Shown here: piece after piece, positions 49,659-61,309 of the stretch
How positions within the stretch are numbered: position 1 is the stretch's first letter
How the letters are laid out: every line of letters begins with the position of its first letter
Source of the DNA: Shinisaurus crocodilurus
Taxonomy: Eukaryota > Chordata > Lepidosauria > Squamata > Shinisauridae
NCBI GenBank assembly: GCA_021292165.1
Contig: CM037878.1
Span: 294,238,971-294,302,970, forward strand
Reading direction: 5' to 3'
Length of the DNA stretch: 64,000 nucleotides
Position numbers and translations under genes: made by a program
The notes under the pieces: generated by a model
Seen by the model: only the letters and a program-made list of their open reading frames with translations
Databases searched by the model: none
What the model was told of the DNA's origin: nothing

Positions 49659-52600
49659 AAAATAAAAAATAAAACAGAAACAAAAACAAAAAACAAAAAA
49701 AAACATATATATATATATATATATATATATTCTAGGAAGACAGAAACAGAGCACTATGGAAGGAAAGGACTCAGCAGTGGTGGTGACCTGCAAGGGGTGT
49801 GCAATGTTTGTTTTCCTGCCGGAGATCAACATGGCCTACACGTGCAACAAGTGCAAGCTGGTCACGCTGTTGGAAGAAAAGGTCAGAGGACTGGAGCAGC
49901 AAGTGTCAACCCTCAGGAGCATAAGAGAAAGCGAGGAGTTCTTAGACAGAACGGTGGATCTACAGCACCAAAGCACAGTACAGGAGCCAGAAGGGCAACG
50001 GCAGGATGAGGCGGAGTCGGAGACTGCAGAGGCAAGGGAAAATAACGCAGGGGGAACTCCCTGGAAAAGGGTGACTGTTAGGAGCAGAAGAACTACAAGA
50101 CACTCTGCGCCTGTGGAAGCAGTGGAGCTATGGAACCGCTTCCATGTACTTGAGGACGAGAGCAGAGGACAGCCTGCAGAGGACGGATTACCGGGCACCC
50201 AACGTGACAGCGAGCAAGAGGCTGAGGGTCAGTCAAGTGGAGGCAATCAAACCAAGGCCTACAGCAAGAGGAAGAGAAGAGTACTCGTAGTGGGAGACTC
50301 CCTCCTGCGGGGGATCGAAGCCAAAGTATGTCGCGAAGACCCATGGACTCGCCAGGTGTGCTGTCTCCCTGGGGCACGGATTAAGGATGTGACAGAGCAG
50401 CTGCCGAGGCTCATGCAGCCCACCGACACATACCCCTTTCTTCTCTTCCACGTGGGTACAAATGATACTGCCAAGCGGAGTTACAAAGAAATCACGGCAG
50501 ACTTTGAAGAGCTGGGAAGGGAACTCAAGAACTTCGGGGCCCAGATAGTTTTCTCATCCATCCTTCCAGTACTTGGAAGAGGCATAGAAAGGGAAAGAAA
50601 AATACTCCGAGTGAATGACTGGCTACGAAGGTGGAGCCGACGTGAGGGATTTGGATTCTGGGACCACGGGCTACACTTCCTGGAAGATGGACTGCTGGCA
50701 AAGGATGGGTTGCACCTCACAAGGACTGGGAAGAATGTGTTTGGACACAGCATGAGGAACTTAATCAGGAGGGCTTTAAACTGAATCCAACAGGGGAGGG
50801 AGACATAAACTCGGGGGTACCAATGGAAGAAGGCCTCTTTGCCACAATGGAGAGAACAGCTCCAGCGGTGCCCATTGATAGTCTACCACAAAATGTAGGG
50901 GGAAAGTCGGACTGTAAAGCACATAGTCTTCAATGTCTCTATACTAATGCCCAGAGTATGGGCAACAAACAAGACGAACTTGAACTCTTGATACATGAGG
51001 GCAAGTACGACTTGATAGGGATAACTGAAACCTGGTGGGATGACTCCCATGACTGGAATACAGCAATTGAAGGGTATAACTTGTTCAAAAGGAACAGAAG
51101 CAACAGAAAGGGAGGTGGAGTTGCACTGTATGTTAAAAATACGTATCTCTGCACAGAGATACAGGAAGAGGAGCTTGGCAGCCCCATTGAGAGCATCTGG
51201 GTTAAAATAAAGGGGGCAAAGAATAAAGCGAACATGGCGGTTGGAGTCTACTACCGACCACCCAATCAAGGAGAAGACGAGGATGGAACTTTTGAAAAAC
51301 AAATTGCCAGTGTTTCAAGGAGGCACGATGTGGTAGTAATGGGAGACTTCAATTTCCCTGATATCTGTTGGGAGACTTATTCAGCCAAACATGGCCCCTC
51401 CAAGAAATTCCTGAGCTGTGCTGCTGATAACTTCCTCCTACAGAAAGTGGAGGAAGGAACTAGAGGATCGGCTATCCTTGACCTGATTCTAACCAACAGA
51501 GACGAGTTAGTGGATAAAGTGGCAGTTTCGGGAACTCTGGGGGAAAGTGACCATGTTATACTTGAGTTCTTGATTCTAACAGAAGCAAAAGCTGAGTGTA
51601 GCCAAACACGTACCCTGGATTTTAGGAAAGCCAATTTTAACAAACTCAGAACAATGATTAGTAAGATCCCATGGCAAAGGACTCTCACGAGAAAGGGAGC
51701 CCAGGAGGGGTGGGAGTTTTTAAAAAGGAAATTTTAAAGGCACAATTGCAAACAATTCCCACAAGGAAAAAAGGCAGAGGGCAACAGAAGAAGCCAATGT
51801 GGCTTCACAATAAACTCAAAGATGACCTGAAAACAAAAAAGGACACGTATAGGAAGTGGAAGGAAGGACAGGCTACAGGGGAAGAGTACAGGCAGGTAGC
51901 ACAGAACTGCAGGAATAGTGTCAGGAAGGCTAAAGCTGAGAATGAGCTAAGGTTAGCGAGGAATGCTAAAAGCAACAAAAAAGCTTTCTTCAGATACATG
52001 CACAGTAAAAGACAGAAGAAAGAACTGGTGGTTCAACTACGCAATGAGGATGGCAAATTGATAACAGAAGACAAAGAAAAGGCAGAAGTGTTCAATTCCT
52101 ACTTCGGCTCGGTCTTCTCCCAAAAGAAGGTCTATGACCCCCCTGGCAAACCTGAAATGCAGACTGAAGGGGCAGAATTGCAGCTTGAGATTGATAGGCA
52201 AATGGTCAAGGAGCACCTGATTACTCTGAACGAGTTTAAATCTCCAGGGCCTGATGAGCTGCATCCTAGAGTAATAAAGGAACTGGCAGAAGAACTCTCA
52301 GAACCACTGTCTATTATCTTTGAGAAATCATGGAGGACAGGTGAAGTGCCAGACGACTGGAGGAGGGCAAATGTTGTTCCCATCTTCAAAAAGGGCAAGA
52401 AGGAGGAACCTGGGAACTATAGGCCAGTCAGTCTGACATCAATCCCCGGGAAGATTTTTGAGCAGATTATAAAGAAGTCAGTCTGCAAGCACCTTGAAAA
52501 CAATGCAGTGATTACTAGAAGCCAGCATGGATTTGTCAAGAACAAATCCTGTCAGACTAATCTGATCTCATTTTTTGATCGGGTAACCTCCCTTGTGGAC

Positions 52601-55600
52601 TGTGGGAATGCTGTGGACATTATATACCTGGACTTCAGCAAAGCTTTCGACAAAGTGCCTCATGATATCCTGATTAGTAAGCTAGCTAAGAGTGGGCTAG
52701 ATGGAACAACTATCAGGTGGATCCACAATTGGCTACAGAATCGGACTCAAAGAGTGCTTATCAATGGTTCCTTCTCAAACTGGGGAGAGGTAACGAGCGG
52801 GGTACCACAGGGCTCGGTCCTGGGCCCGGTGCTCTTCAACATTTTTATTAATGACTTGGATGAGGAGGTACAGGGAATGCTTATCAAATTTGCAGATGAC
52901 ACAAAGTTGGGTGGAACAGCTAATACTCTGGAAGACAGAAACAAAATTCAAAGTGACCTCGATAGGCTGGAGCGCTGGGCCGAAAACAACAGAATGAAAT
53001 TTAACAGGGATAAATGCCAAGTGCTGCACCTAGGGAGAGGAAACCAAATGCAGAGTTACAGAATGGGGGACACTTGGCTCAACAATACTACAAGTGAGAA
53101 GGATCTTGGAATTGTGGTAGATCACAAACTGAATATGAGCCAGCAATGCGACGTGGCTGCAAAGAAGGCAAATGCAATTTTGGGCTGTATTAATAGAAGT
53201 ATAGCTTCCAAATCGCGGGAAGTGATAATTCCCCTTTACTCGGCACTGGTTAGGCCTCATCTTGAGTACTGCATCCAGTTCTGGGCACCTCACTTTCAGA
53301 AGGACATAGACAAACTGGAGAGGGTTCAGAGGAGGGCAACAAGGATGATAAAGGGACTGGAAACAAGGCCCTATGAGGAGAGACTGAAAGAACTGGGCAT
53401 GTTTAGCCTTCAGAAGAGGAGACTGAGGGGAGATATGATCGCACTCTTCCAGTATTTGAAGGGATGTCACACAGAGGAGGGCAAAGATCTCTTCTCGTTC
53501 ATTCCAGTTTGCAGGACACGGAATAATGGGCTCAAGTTACAGGAACCTAGATTCCACCTAAACATCAGGAAAAATTTCCTGACTGTCAGAGCAATAAGAC
53601 AATGGAATCAACTACCTAGGGAGGTTGTGGGCTCTCCCACTCTGGAGGCATTCAAGGTGCAGCTGGACAGACATCTGTCAGAGATGCTTTGACCTGGATT
53701 CCTGCATTGAGCAGGGGGTTGGACTCGATGGCCTTGTAGGCCCCTTCCAACTCTACTTTTCTATGATTCTATGATTCTATGAAAGAAGGAAGGAAGGAAG
53801 TGCTGCCTTCAGCAGTGGAAAAATAAACCAGTGAAAAATAAAGGCAGGCAGAAAAGCTCTGGAGAAAGCAACCGGATGATGAGAAGCAGAGGTGGGTGTG
53901 GCGGTTTCGGAGGCTGCCGGCCAGCTTTGGCTTTGAGGCCTGCAGCTTTGGCCACCCCTGAAGCCAGAACGTTCCCCAGCATGCCGTGCGTCTCGCCCAG
54001 CCTGTGAACTTTCGAGTTATCTCCGTGGCAGAAGTTCTTAAAGCGGACTAGACAGCAAAGGCAAAGCGTCCGTCGGGTTCCTGGAAGGAGCTGCCTGGGT
54101 GGATCCTTGCAGAGACGGTGGGAGGCACTGAATTGCACCACGTGGTTCCGCCTCAGAGCTGCCGAGGAAAGGACAAGCCCCAGCGGCGAGATGCCTCAAC
54201 GGCTCATCTGGGCTTCACACAAGTGGCAGCTTCTAACTGCACCAGCTGGATGACACACAACGCAAACTGGGCCACAGAGACAAGATAAAGCACACTGCGC
54301 CACTCGTGCAGCATAAGGCCAAGGGGCTGGGCTGCGGAAGTTCCCGAATTCAGATCTCACCTTGCTTTATGGATAAACTGCTCTGAACACTCTAAAGCAG
54401 TGTTCTCCAACCTTGGGTCCCCAGATGTTTTTGGCCCACAACTTCCAGCTACACTGGCTGGGGCATGCTGGGAGTTGTAGGCCGAAAACATCTGGGGACC
54501 CAAGGTTGGAGAACACTGCTCTAAAGCAAGGGTGGGCAACCTAGGGAGGTCTGGGGGTGATTTTCACCACCGCGGGCCACATCACCTCTCTCCCCCCCTC
54601 CGCGGGTGCAAAAACCATGGGGGGTGGATAAATAAATAATAGATAAAATAAAATCGCATTGCAAACAAGCTCATTTTGACCCTTTTGGTGCTCCATAGCA
54701 GCTCCAAATGCCATTTTGTTGGCCAAAAAATATTATTTTTACATTTTCTTTGGGTGCACCCTGAATTGGGGGGGGGGAGCCACACTGAGGGGCCGCAGAG
54801 GGGCTGCATATTGCCCACCCCTGCTCTAAAGCAGCATGCCTACTACTACTAGAAATAATAACAACAGCAACAGATTTAGGAGCTGACGGCGCTATAGAAA
54901 CATGCAAAACAGAACAAATATAAAATACAGAAATCCAGGATAACTACCACCCAGCTTCAGTACTCGGAATCAGTAATGTGGCTACAATTCCACACTTCAC
55001 CCATAAACACATAATGAAAGGATGTGTGTGTGTTGCGGGGGGAAAGGAGTCTACCTTTTCACTCCCCTGAATAAGTGTTGAGAAGAGATGAGTCAGGCCC
55101 GTGACTCACGCTGGCTCAGCTTGTCTGAGCCTGGAAAGCTAAGTAGGGTCAGGCCTGGTTATTACTTGGATGGGAGACCCCTCCTCTAGTTTCCTGCATT
55201 GAGCAGGGGGTTGGACTCCATGGCCTTGTAGGCCCCTTCCAACTCTATGACATCTATGAAATCTATGAATCTACAGCAGGGCTCTCCAACCTTGGGTCCC
55301 CAGATGTTGCTGGCCTACAGCTCCCAGCATACCCAGCCAGCATGGCTAATAGCAAGGGATTCTGGGAGCTGTAGTCCAGCAACATCTGGGGACCCAAGGT
55401 TGGAGATCCCTGATCTACAGCAAGCCATCTTGAGCACCCACCTGTGGGCTGGCCAGCACATCACACCCGCATACAGCCTGAAGCTGTTTTTGTGCCGGCA
55501 GCTACTCCACTCCGCAGGCACAAGGCGTGGAGGAACTTGCCAGCACATGTCATGCCTCGCAGGGAGGGTTTCCACACCATGATCAGATGGAGATCTACAC

Positions 55601-58600
55601 AGTGAGCTGTTCTCTATCTGTTATATTTGCTATAATATCTATTATAGATATTATAGAGCCAGTGTGGCGTAGCAGTTAGAGTGTTGGACTGGGACTCGGG
55701 AGATCTGGGTTCTAGTCCCCGCTCAGCCATGAAACTCACTGGGTGACTTTGGGCCAGTCACTGCCTCTCAGCCTAACCTACCTCACAGGGTTGCTGTGAG
55801 AATAAAATGGAGAGGAGGAGAAGGAGGATTATGTAAGCTGTCTTGGGTTCCTTGCAGGAGAAAAGGCGGGGTATTAATATAATAAGAGCTTCGGCTATTG
55901 GGCGGTATAGAAAATGAATAAAATAAATAAATAAATAAATAAATATTTCCATATTTCCTCCAAGTAGCTCAGAGTGGTTCTCCCCCCCCCCCCCCCCGTC
56001 CTGAGGCTCTTAACTTGCCTTCATTCATGGGTAAATTATCATGTCAGGGTTGTTGTTGTTATTATTATATTTAGGCTTAGTTAACAGGCCTCACAGCCCA
56101 AGTTACATTTCCTTTAGATAGGAAGGCATTTCTTTCCCTGGTAGGAAGGTAGTTGTCTTTTTCAGTGTGTGTCACAGTGCTGTGATTATGAACCTAGGTG
56201 TTATGTACCTAGATGTTCAACATGGCAGCCAGTGTGGCGTAGTGGTTAGGGTGTTGGACTGGGACTCAGGAGATCCGGGTTCTAGTCCCCGCTCGGCCAT
56301 GAAACTCTCACTGGGTGACTTTGGGCCAGTCACTGACTCTCAGCCTAACCTACCTCACAGGGCTGTTGTGAGGATCAAATGGAGAGGAGGAGGAGGAAGA
56401 TTATGTAAGCCGCCTTGAGTTCCTTGCAGGAAAAAAGGCGGGGTATAACTGTAATAAATAAATAAATAAATAAATAAATATTCATTCTATTTATATCCCA
56501 AGCACCCACAATTAGAATCTATACAAAGTTACAATGTAATTGGAGATATATTGGGGTGGGGTGGGGGGCAGGCAAGGGCAGTCTCTTCGGGGCCTTGGAA
56601 GCTGGTGAGCAAGGGCAGAAGTTATGCAAGCAACACAGACCAGCCACCACAGACCATTTCAGCCAGCATCCATGCAGCTGGTGGGACATGTTGACCATAG
56701 ATTCATAGATCATAGAGTTGGAAGGGGCCTGCAAGGCCATTGAGTCCAACCCCCTGCTCAAGGCAGGAGACTAGAGGAGGGGTCTCCCATCCAAGTAATG
56801 ACCAGGCCTGACCCTGCTTAGCTTTCCACACTCAGACAAGCTGAGCCAGCGTGAGCCACAGGCCAACCCACAACTGATCCTTCGCTTGTTCTATCAAGCT
56901 GTCGGCACTTACAATTAGTGTGGCAAAAGGGTGGAGTTTTATTCAGGACTCCAGCGTATGGTAAGGGGAGCTCACAGGCAAGCTGTCCTACTCTGATGGT
57001 GAATTCCCTGCCAAATCCCTAGTACAGAGCAGCTTTCCTGTGAAGATGGTGCCCTCAAGTGGTCGCATTTAAGCCTCACCACAATTTAAAGCAGCCCTGT
57101 TTTTTTTGTTGTTTTCTTTTAAAGTGGTGAAACTGGCACTGGGCCAGGTGGAGGAAGCTTTCACAAGCAGGGACAACGGCCACAGAAGAACAAATTGCCC
57201 CGTACAAAGCCAGCAAATGGAGCAATCAATTCCAAGTCGGAAGGCTTAAAACAAGAAATAACGTTTTAGAGAGAGGGAAAAAAATTCTCATTTCAAAATG
57301 TGGCGGCACATTCCCACAGCAAACATTCAACTGCACTTTCTGAAGTCCTCTTCTTTTGTTCTCCAGTTATCAACGCCACTGACACTCACCGCCCCTTTCA
57401 GGGTCCCGCTCTAGCAAGCGAGCCTGTAGAGAGCTGCCCACATGCAAGGAGACTTTTTACTTCCCTTCCTCTTCTTTCTTTAAACGGCAGCTTCCCTGTG
57501 CAACTCTGGCATCGCTGGCGGCCAGCCACCCCTCCCATCTGTCTCACCAGCTTCCAGGGATGGGGACTCGGACTCGAGGACTCGACTCGTGAGTCGGACT
57601 GAGTCCCCCCTCTGACTCGACTCGGACTCGAGTCCCAACATTTTTAATGGGACTCGAGACTCGACTCGGGACTCGAGGCCAAGGACTCTTCAACATCCCT
57701 GGGCTGTGCCAGAAGGAGTGGAGAGAAGTGCGATCGCCAGCGAAGATTTTATTTTTTAAAATCATTTTCCTAAAATGCAACTTTTCAGACATTTTGGGTT
57801 TGGCTGTGTCTGCCTGCCTGCTTTGGGGTTCCCTGCCTCCTTTGCCTGTCTGGTTATTTTGGGTTTGTCTGCCTGGTCTGTTCTTGTCAAAATCAGTTGC
57901 AGAGTTTTGAGATAAAAAGGCACACTTGTGCCTAGAATTTATTTAAGCCACACATCTGAAGTAGCCTTATTTTGTTGGGGGAAACCCCCATTGATTTTAA
58001 TAGGGACTCGTGGAGTCAGTTTTGAGAGTGACTCAGGACTCGTGACTCGTGAGTCACCATTTTGGACCAAGGACTCGACTCGGACTCGAGACTCGGGTCC
58101 AAAGACTCGTGACTCGACTCGTGACTCGAGACCAAGGACTCTTCAACATCCCTGCCAGCTTCACCGCTACCTCCTGCATCTTTCAGAAATAACTTCTGAT
58201 GAGGAACAGGGGAAGCGGAGAACAGCAAGATTAAGAAGCCTCACTGCAAACAATGGTCGCCTGGTGCTGGATCAAGTCCATCCACGTTGCCACTCAGAAT
58301 GCCTCCCCCACCCCCCCACCTCCTATCTGCCCAGCACCCGAGTTCCCCACGGGTACCTCTATCAGCTCCTCTGTCCAGACTTTTTTGTCCATCTTGAGGC
58401 TCCGTACTTTGGTGACACTGGGTCCCAGCCCACGGTGTTCTCCTGTGTTGGGGATCAAACGAAAAAACACGCCACATCACAATGGCACCGTGCAGAGGCC
58501 TGAGGAAGGATTACACGGGTGTCTGAGAATTTAGTTTTTTGCTCGCAAAGCATGCGAGCATCAGGGATGGGGACTCAGACTCGAGGACTCGACTCGTGAG

Positions 58601-61278
58601 TCGGACTGAGTCCCCCCTCTGACTCGACTCGGACTCGAGTCCCAATATTTTTAATGGGACTCGAGACTCAACTCGGGACTCGAGACCAAGGACTCGTCAA
58701 CATCCCTGGGCTGTTGACGAGTCTTCTGGCTGTGCCAGTAGGAGCGCGATCACCGGTGAAGAGCGCATGGAAGCGAGGCGCACCGCTGCTCAGCCACTAT
58801 GGACAGCTACCAGGAGCGCAGCCCCAACGATGTGTTGAGATTTATTTTGATTGATGTGTTGTTGTGGGGGGTTTGGGTTAGGGTCAGACATTTTGGGTTT
58901 GGCTGCCTCTGCCTGCCTGTCTGGGGTTCCCAGCCTCCTCTGCCTGCCTGGTTATTTTGGGTTTGTCTGCCTGGTCTGTTCTTGTCAAAATCAGTTGCAG
59001 AGTTTTGAAATAAAAAGGCACACTTGTGCCTAGAATTTATTTAAGCCACACATCTAAAGTAGCCTTATTTTGTTGCGGGGAAACCCCATTGATTTTAATA
59101 GGGACTCGTGGAGTCAGCTTAGGGAGTGACTCGGGACTCGGGACTCGTGAGTCACCATTTTGGACCAAGGACTCGGACTCGGACTCGAGACTCGGGTCCA
59201 AAGACTCGAGACTCGGGTCCAAAGACTCGTGACTCGACTCGTGACTCGAGACCAAGGACTCTTCAACATCCCTGGCAAGCATACACCGTTCGAAGCCCTG
59301 ACGTAAGTGCAAGCACGAGAACATGCCTGCCGAAAATATTTGCAAACTGTTGAATCTTAGGCCGGTGGCAAATGTTCCTTTCCAGGGCAAGGTCCTTGAG
59401 TGGGTGGTTGCCAACCAGCTCCAGACACTCCTGGATGAGACTGATTATCTGGATCCAGTTAGGTCAGGGTTCAGCACGGAAACAGCCTTGGTCGCCCTGT
59501 ACGATGACCTATGTCGGGAGAGCGACAGGGTGAGTGTGACACTGTTGATTTCTTGGTAGCTTTCGATACCATCGGCCATGATATCCTTCTGGGGCGGCTG
59601 TCTGAGCTGGGAGTGGGGGGCACTGCATTGTGGCAGTTTTGCTCCCACTTGAATGGTCCGCTCCAGAAGGTGGTGCTTGGGGAATATTGCTCAGCCCCGT
59701 GGATTCCCCAGTATGGGGTTCCACAGGGGCTGGTTTTGTCCTCCGTGCTATTTAACATCTACATAAAACCCGAGTGGGGTTATCTGAAGTTTTGGAGTTC
59801 GCTGTCATCAGTATGCTGGCGACACGCAGCTCTATTTCTCCTTTTCATCTTTATCAGGTGAGGCTGCAGACGTGCTAAATCAGTTCCTGGCTATGACAAT
59901 GGACTGGATGAGAGCTAATAAACTGAAACTCAGTCCAGACAAGACCGAGATGTTGTTAGTGGGTGCTTCTTCTGATCAGACAGGGGGTGCTCAGGCTGTT
60001 CTGGGATGGGGTTGCACTCCCCTTGAAGGAGCAGGTTCGTAGCTTGGGGGGTCCTCCTGGAGCCATCTTTCTCACTTGAGGCTCAAGTGGCCTCAGTGGC
60101 ACGGAGTGCCTTCTACCAGCTCCGGCTGGTGGCCCAGCTATGCCCCTGTCTGGACAGGGATATCCTGGCTTCAGTTGTCTATGCTCAGGTAACCTCCAAG
60201 CTAGATTACTGCCATGGGCTCTACGTGGAGCTGCCTTTGAAGACGGTTCAGAAGCTGCTGCTCATGCAAAATACAGCAGTCAGATCGATAACAGGGACCA
60301 GAAGGTCTGAACATATAACACCAATTCTGGCCCACTTGCACTGGCTGCCCATATGTTTCCGAGCCCAAATCAAGCCCGTATGTTTCCGAGCCTGGTTTTG
60401 AGCTATAAAGCCTTAAAGGGCTCAGGAACGCAGTACCTAATGGAGCGCCTCTGCCGGCATGAACCTACCTGTACATTACGTCCATCATCTAAGGCTCTCC
60501 TCCAGGTGCATCCTCCAAAGGAGACTCGGAACATGGCAACAAGGGAGAGGGCCTTCTTGGTGGTGGCCCCCCAATTGTTATGGAATGATCTCCCCGATGA
60601 GGCCCACCTGGCACCAACATGGTTATCCTTTCAGCGCCAAGTTCAGATCTTCTTCTTTCAGGAATTCGGCAGCGTATGATCAGGTCTTGAATTTTTTGTT
60701 GTTGATTGTTTAAAATTGGCTTTAGATATATGTGTGTCTCTCTCTGTGTTGTCTGTTCGTATGTACCGTATATGGTTTTTATAATGTATTTTTAAAGGTT
60801 TTAATCTTTGTAAACCGCCCAGAGGGCTTCAGCTGTTGGGCAGTACAGAAATGAAATGAACACTTGCTCACGTTCATCTCAATTCCCGACTCCCAGTTCA
60901 ATTTGCACAAATTTCCTCAGTAGACTGAATCAGTCAAGGTTTTCTCTATGGAGGAAAGTTGCGCAAATTCGGGAGATTTGCGTTGGATCGCTGCTCGATT
61001 TGCGCTATTTTCCCGTTCATGCAGAGCGAGCAACAATCGCAAATGCGAACGGGAATCGGGCACGAGACGAGCGGCGTGATGATGTCCGGAGGATCCTAAC
61101 GACCTTGAACTTCGCTCGCTCGCCCACCACTGCCAGTGAGAAATGACAACTGTAACCCATGTTAGGGCCAAGAAGAAGATTACTTTAAATCCATATCTAG
61201 CAGCTGTGTCTTCCCCCCCCCCCCTTTTTTCATTTTTACTCTGGATCGGGACACTAGCATGGGGTGTAGGGGGGGCTT

Positions 61279-61309
<31 letters not shown>

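Larger units (their letters stand above)
48804..53782 (+). mobile_element. Nearly full-length CR1 LINE
   Basis: The element has a tandem 5' region, ORF1, ORF2 and the ATTCTATG tail. An 18-bp repeat AAGAAGGAAGGAAGGAAG flanks it (48786-48803 and 53783-53800). CR1 is a non-LTR retrotransposon using target-primed reverse transcription. The only obvious damage is one frame change in ORF2 between about 51671 and 51737. It sits in the ARAP1 intron between the exons at 58357 and 44345, antisense to the gene. Confidence 0.95.

Noticed and set aside
48773..49832. Repeated minus-strand frames ([13 protein letters not shown])
   Set aside because: They are shadows of the 311-bp tandem units on the other strand. 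The repetition comes from the DNA repeat, not a protein family.
55091..55200. A 5S rRNA gene
   Set aside because: Only the internal promoter portion is kept, it carries changes, and it is fused to a CR1 tail in several copies, so it is a SINE head.
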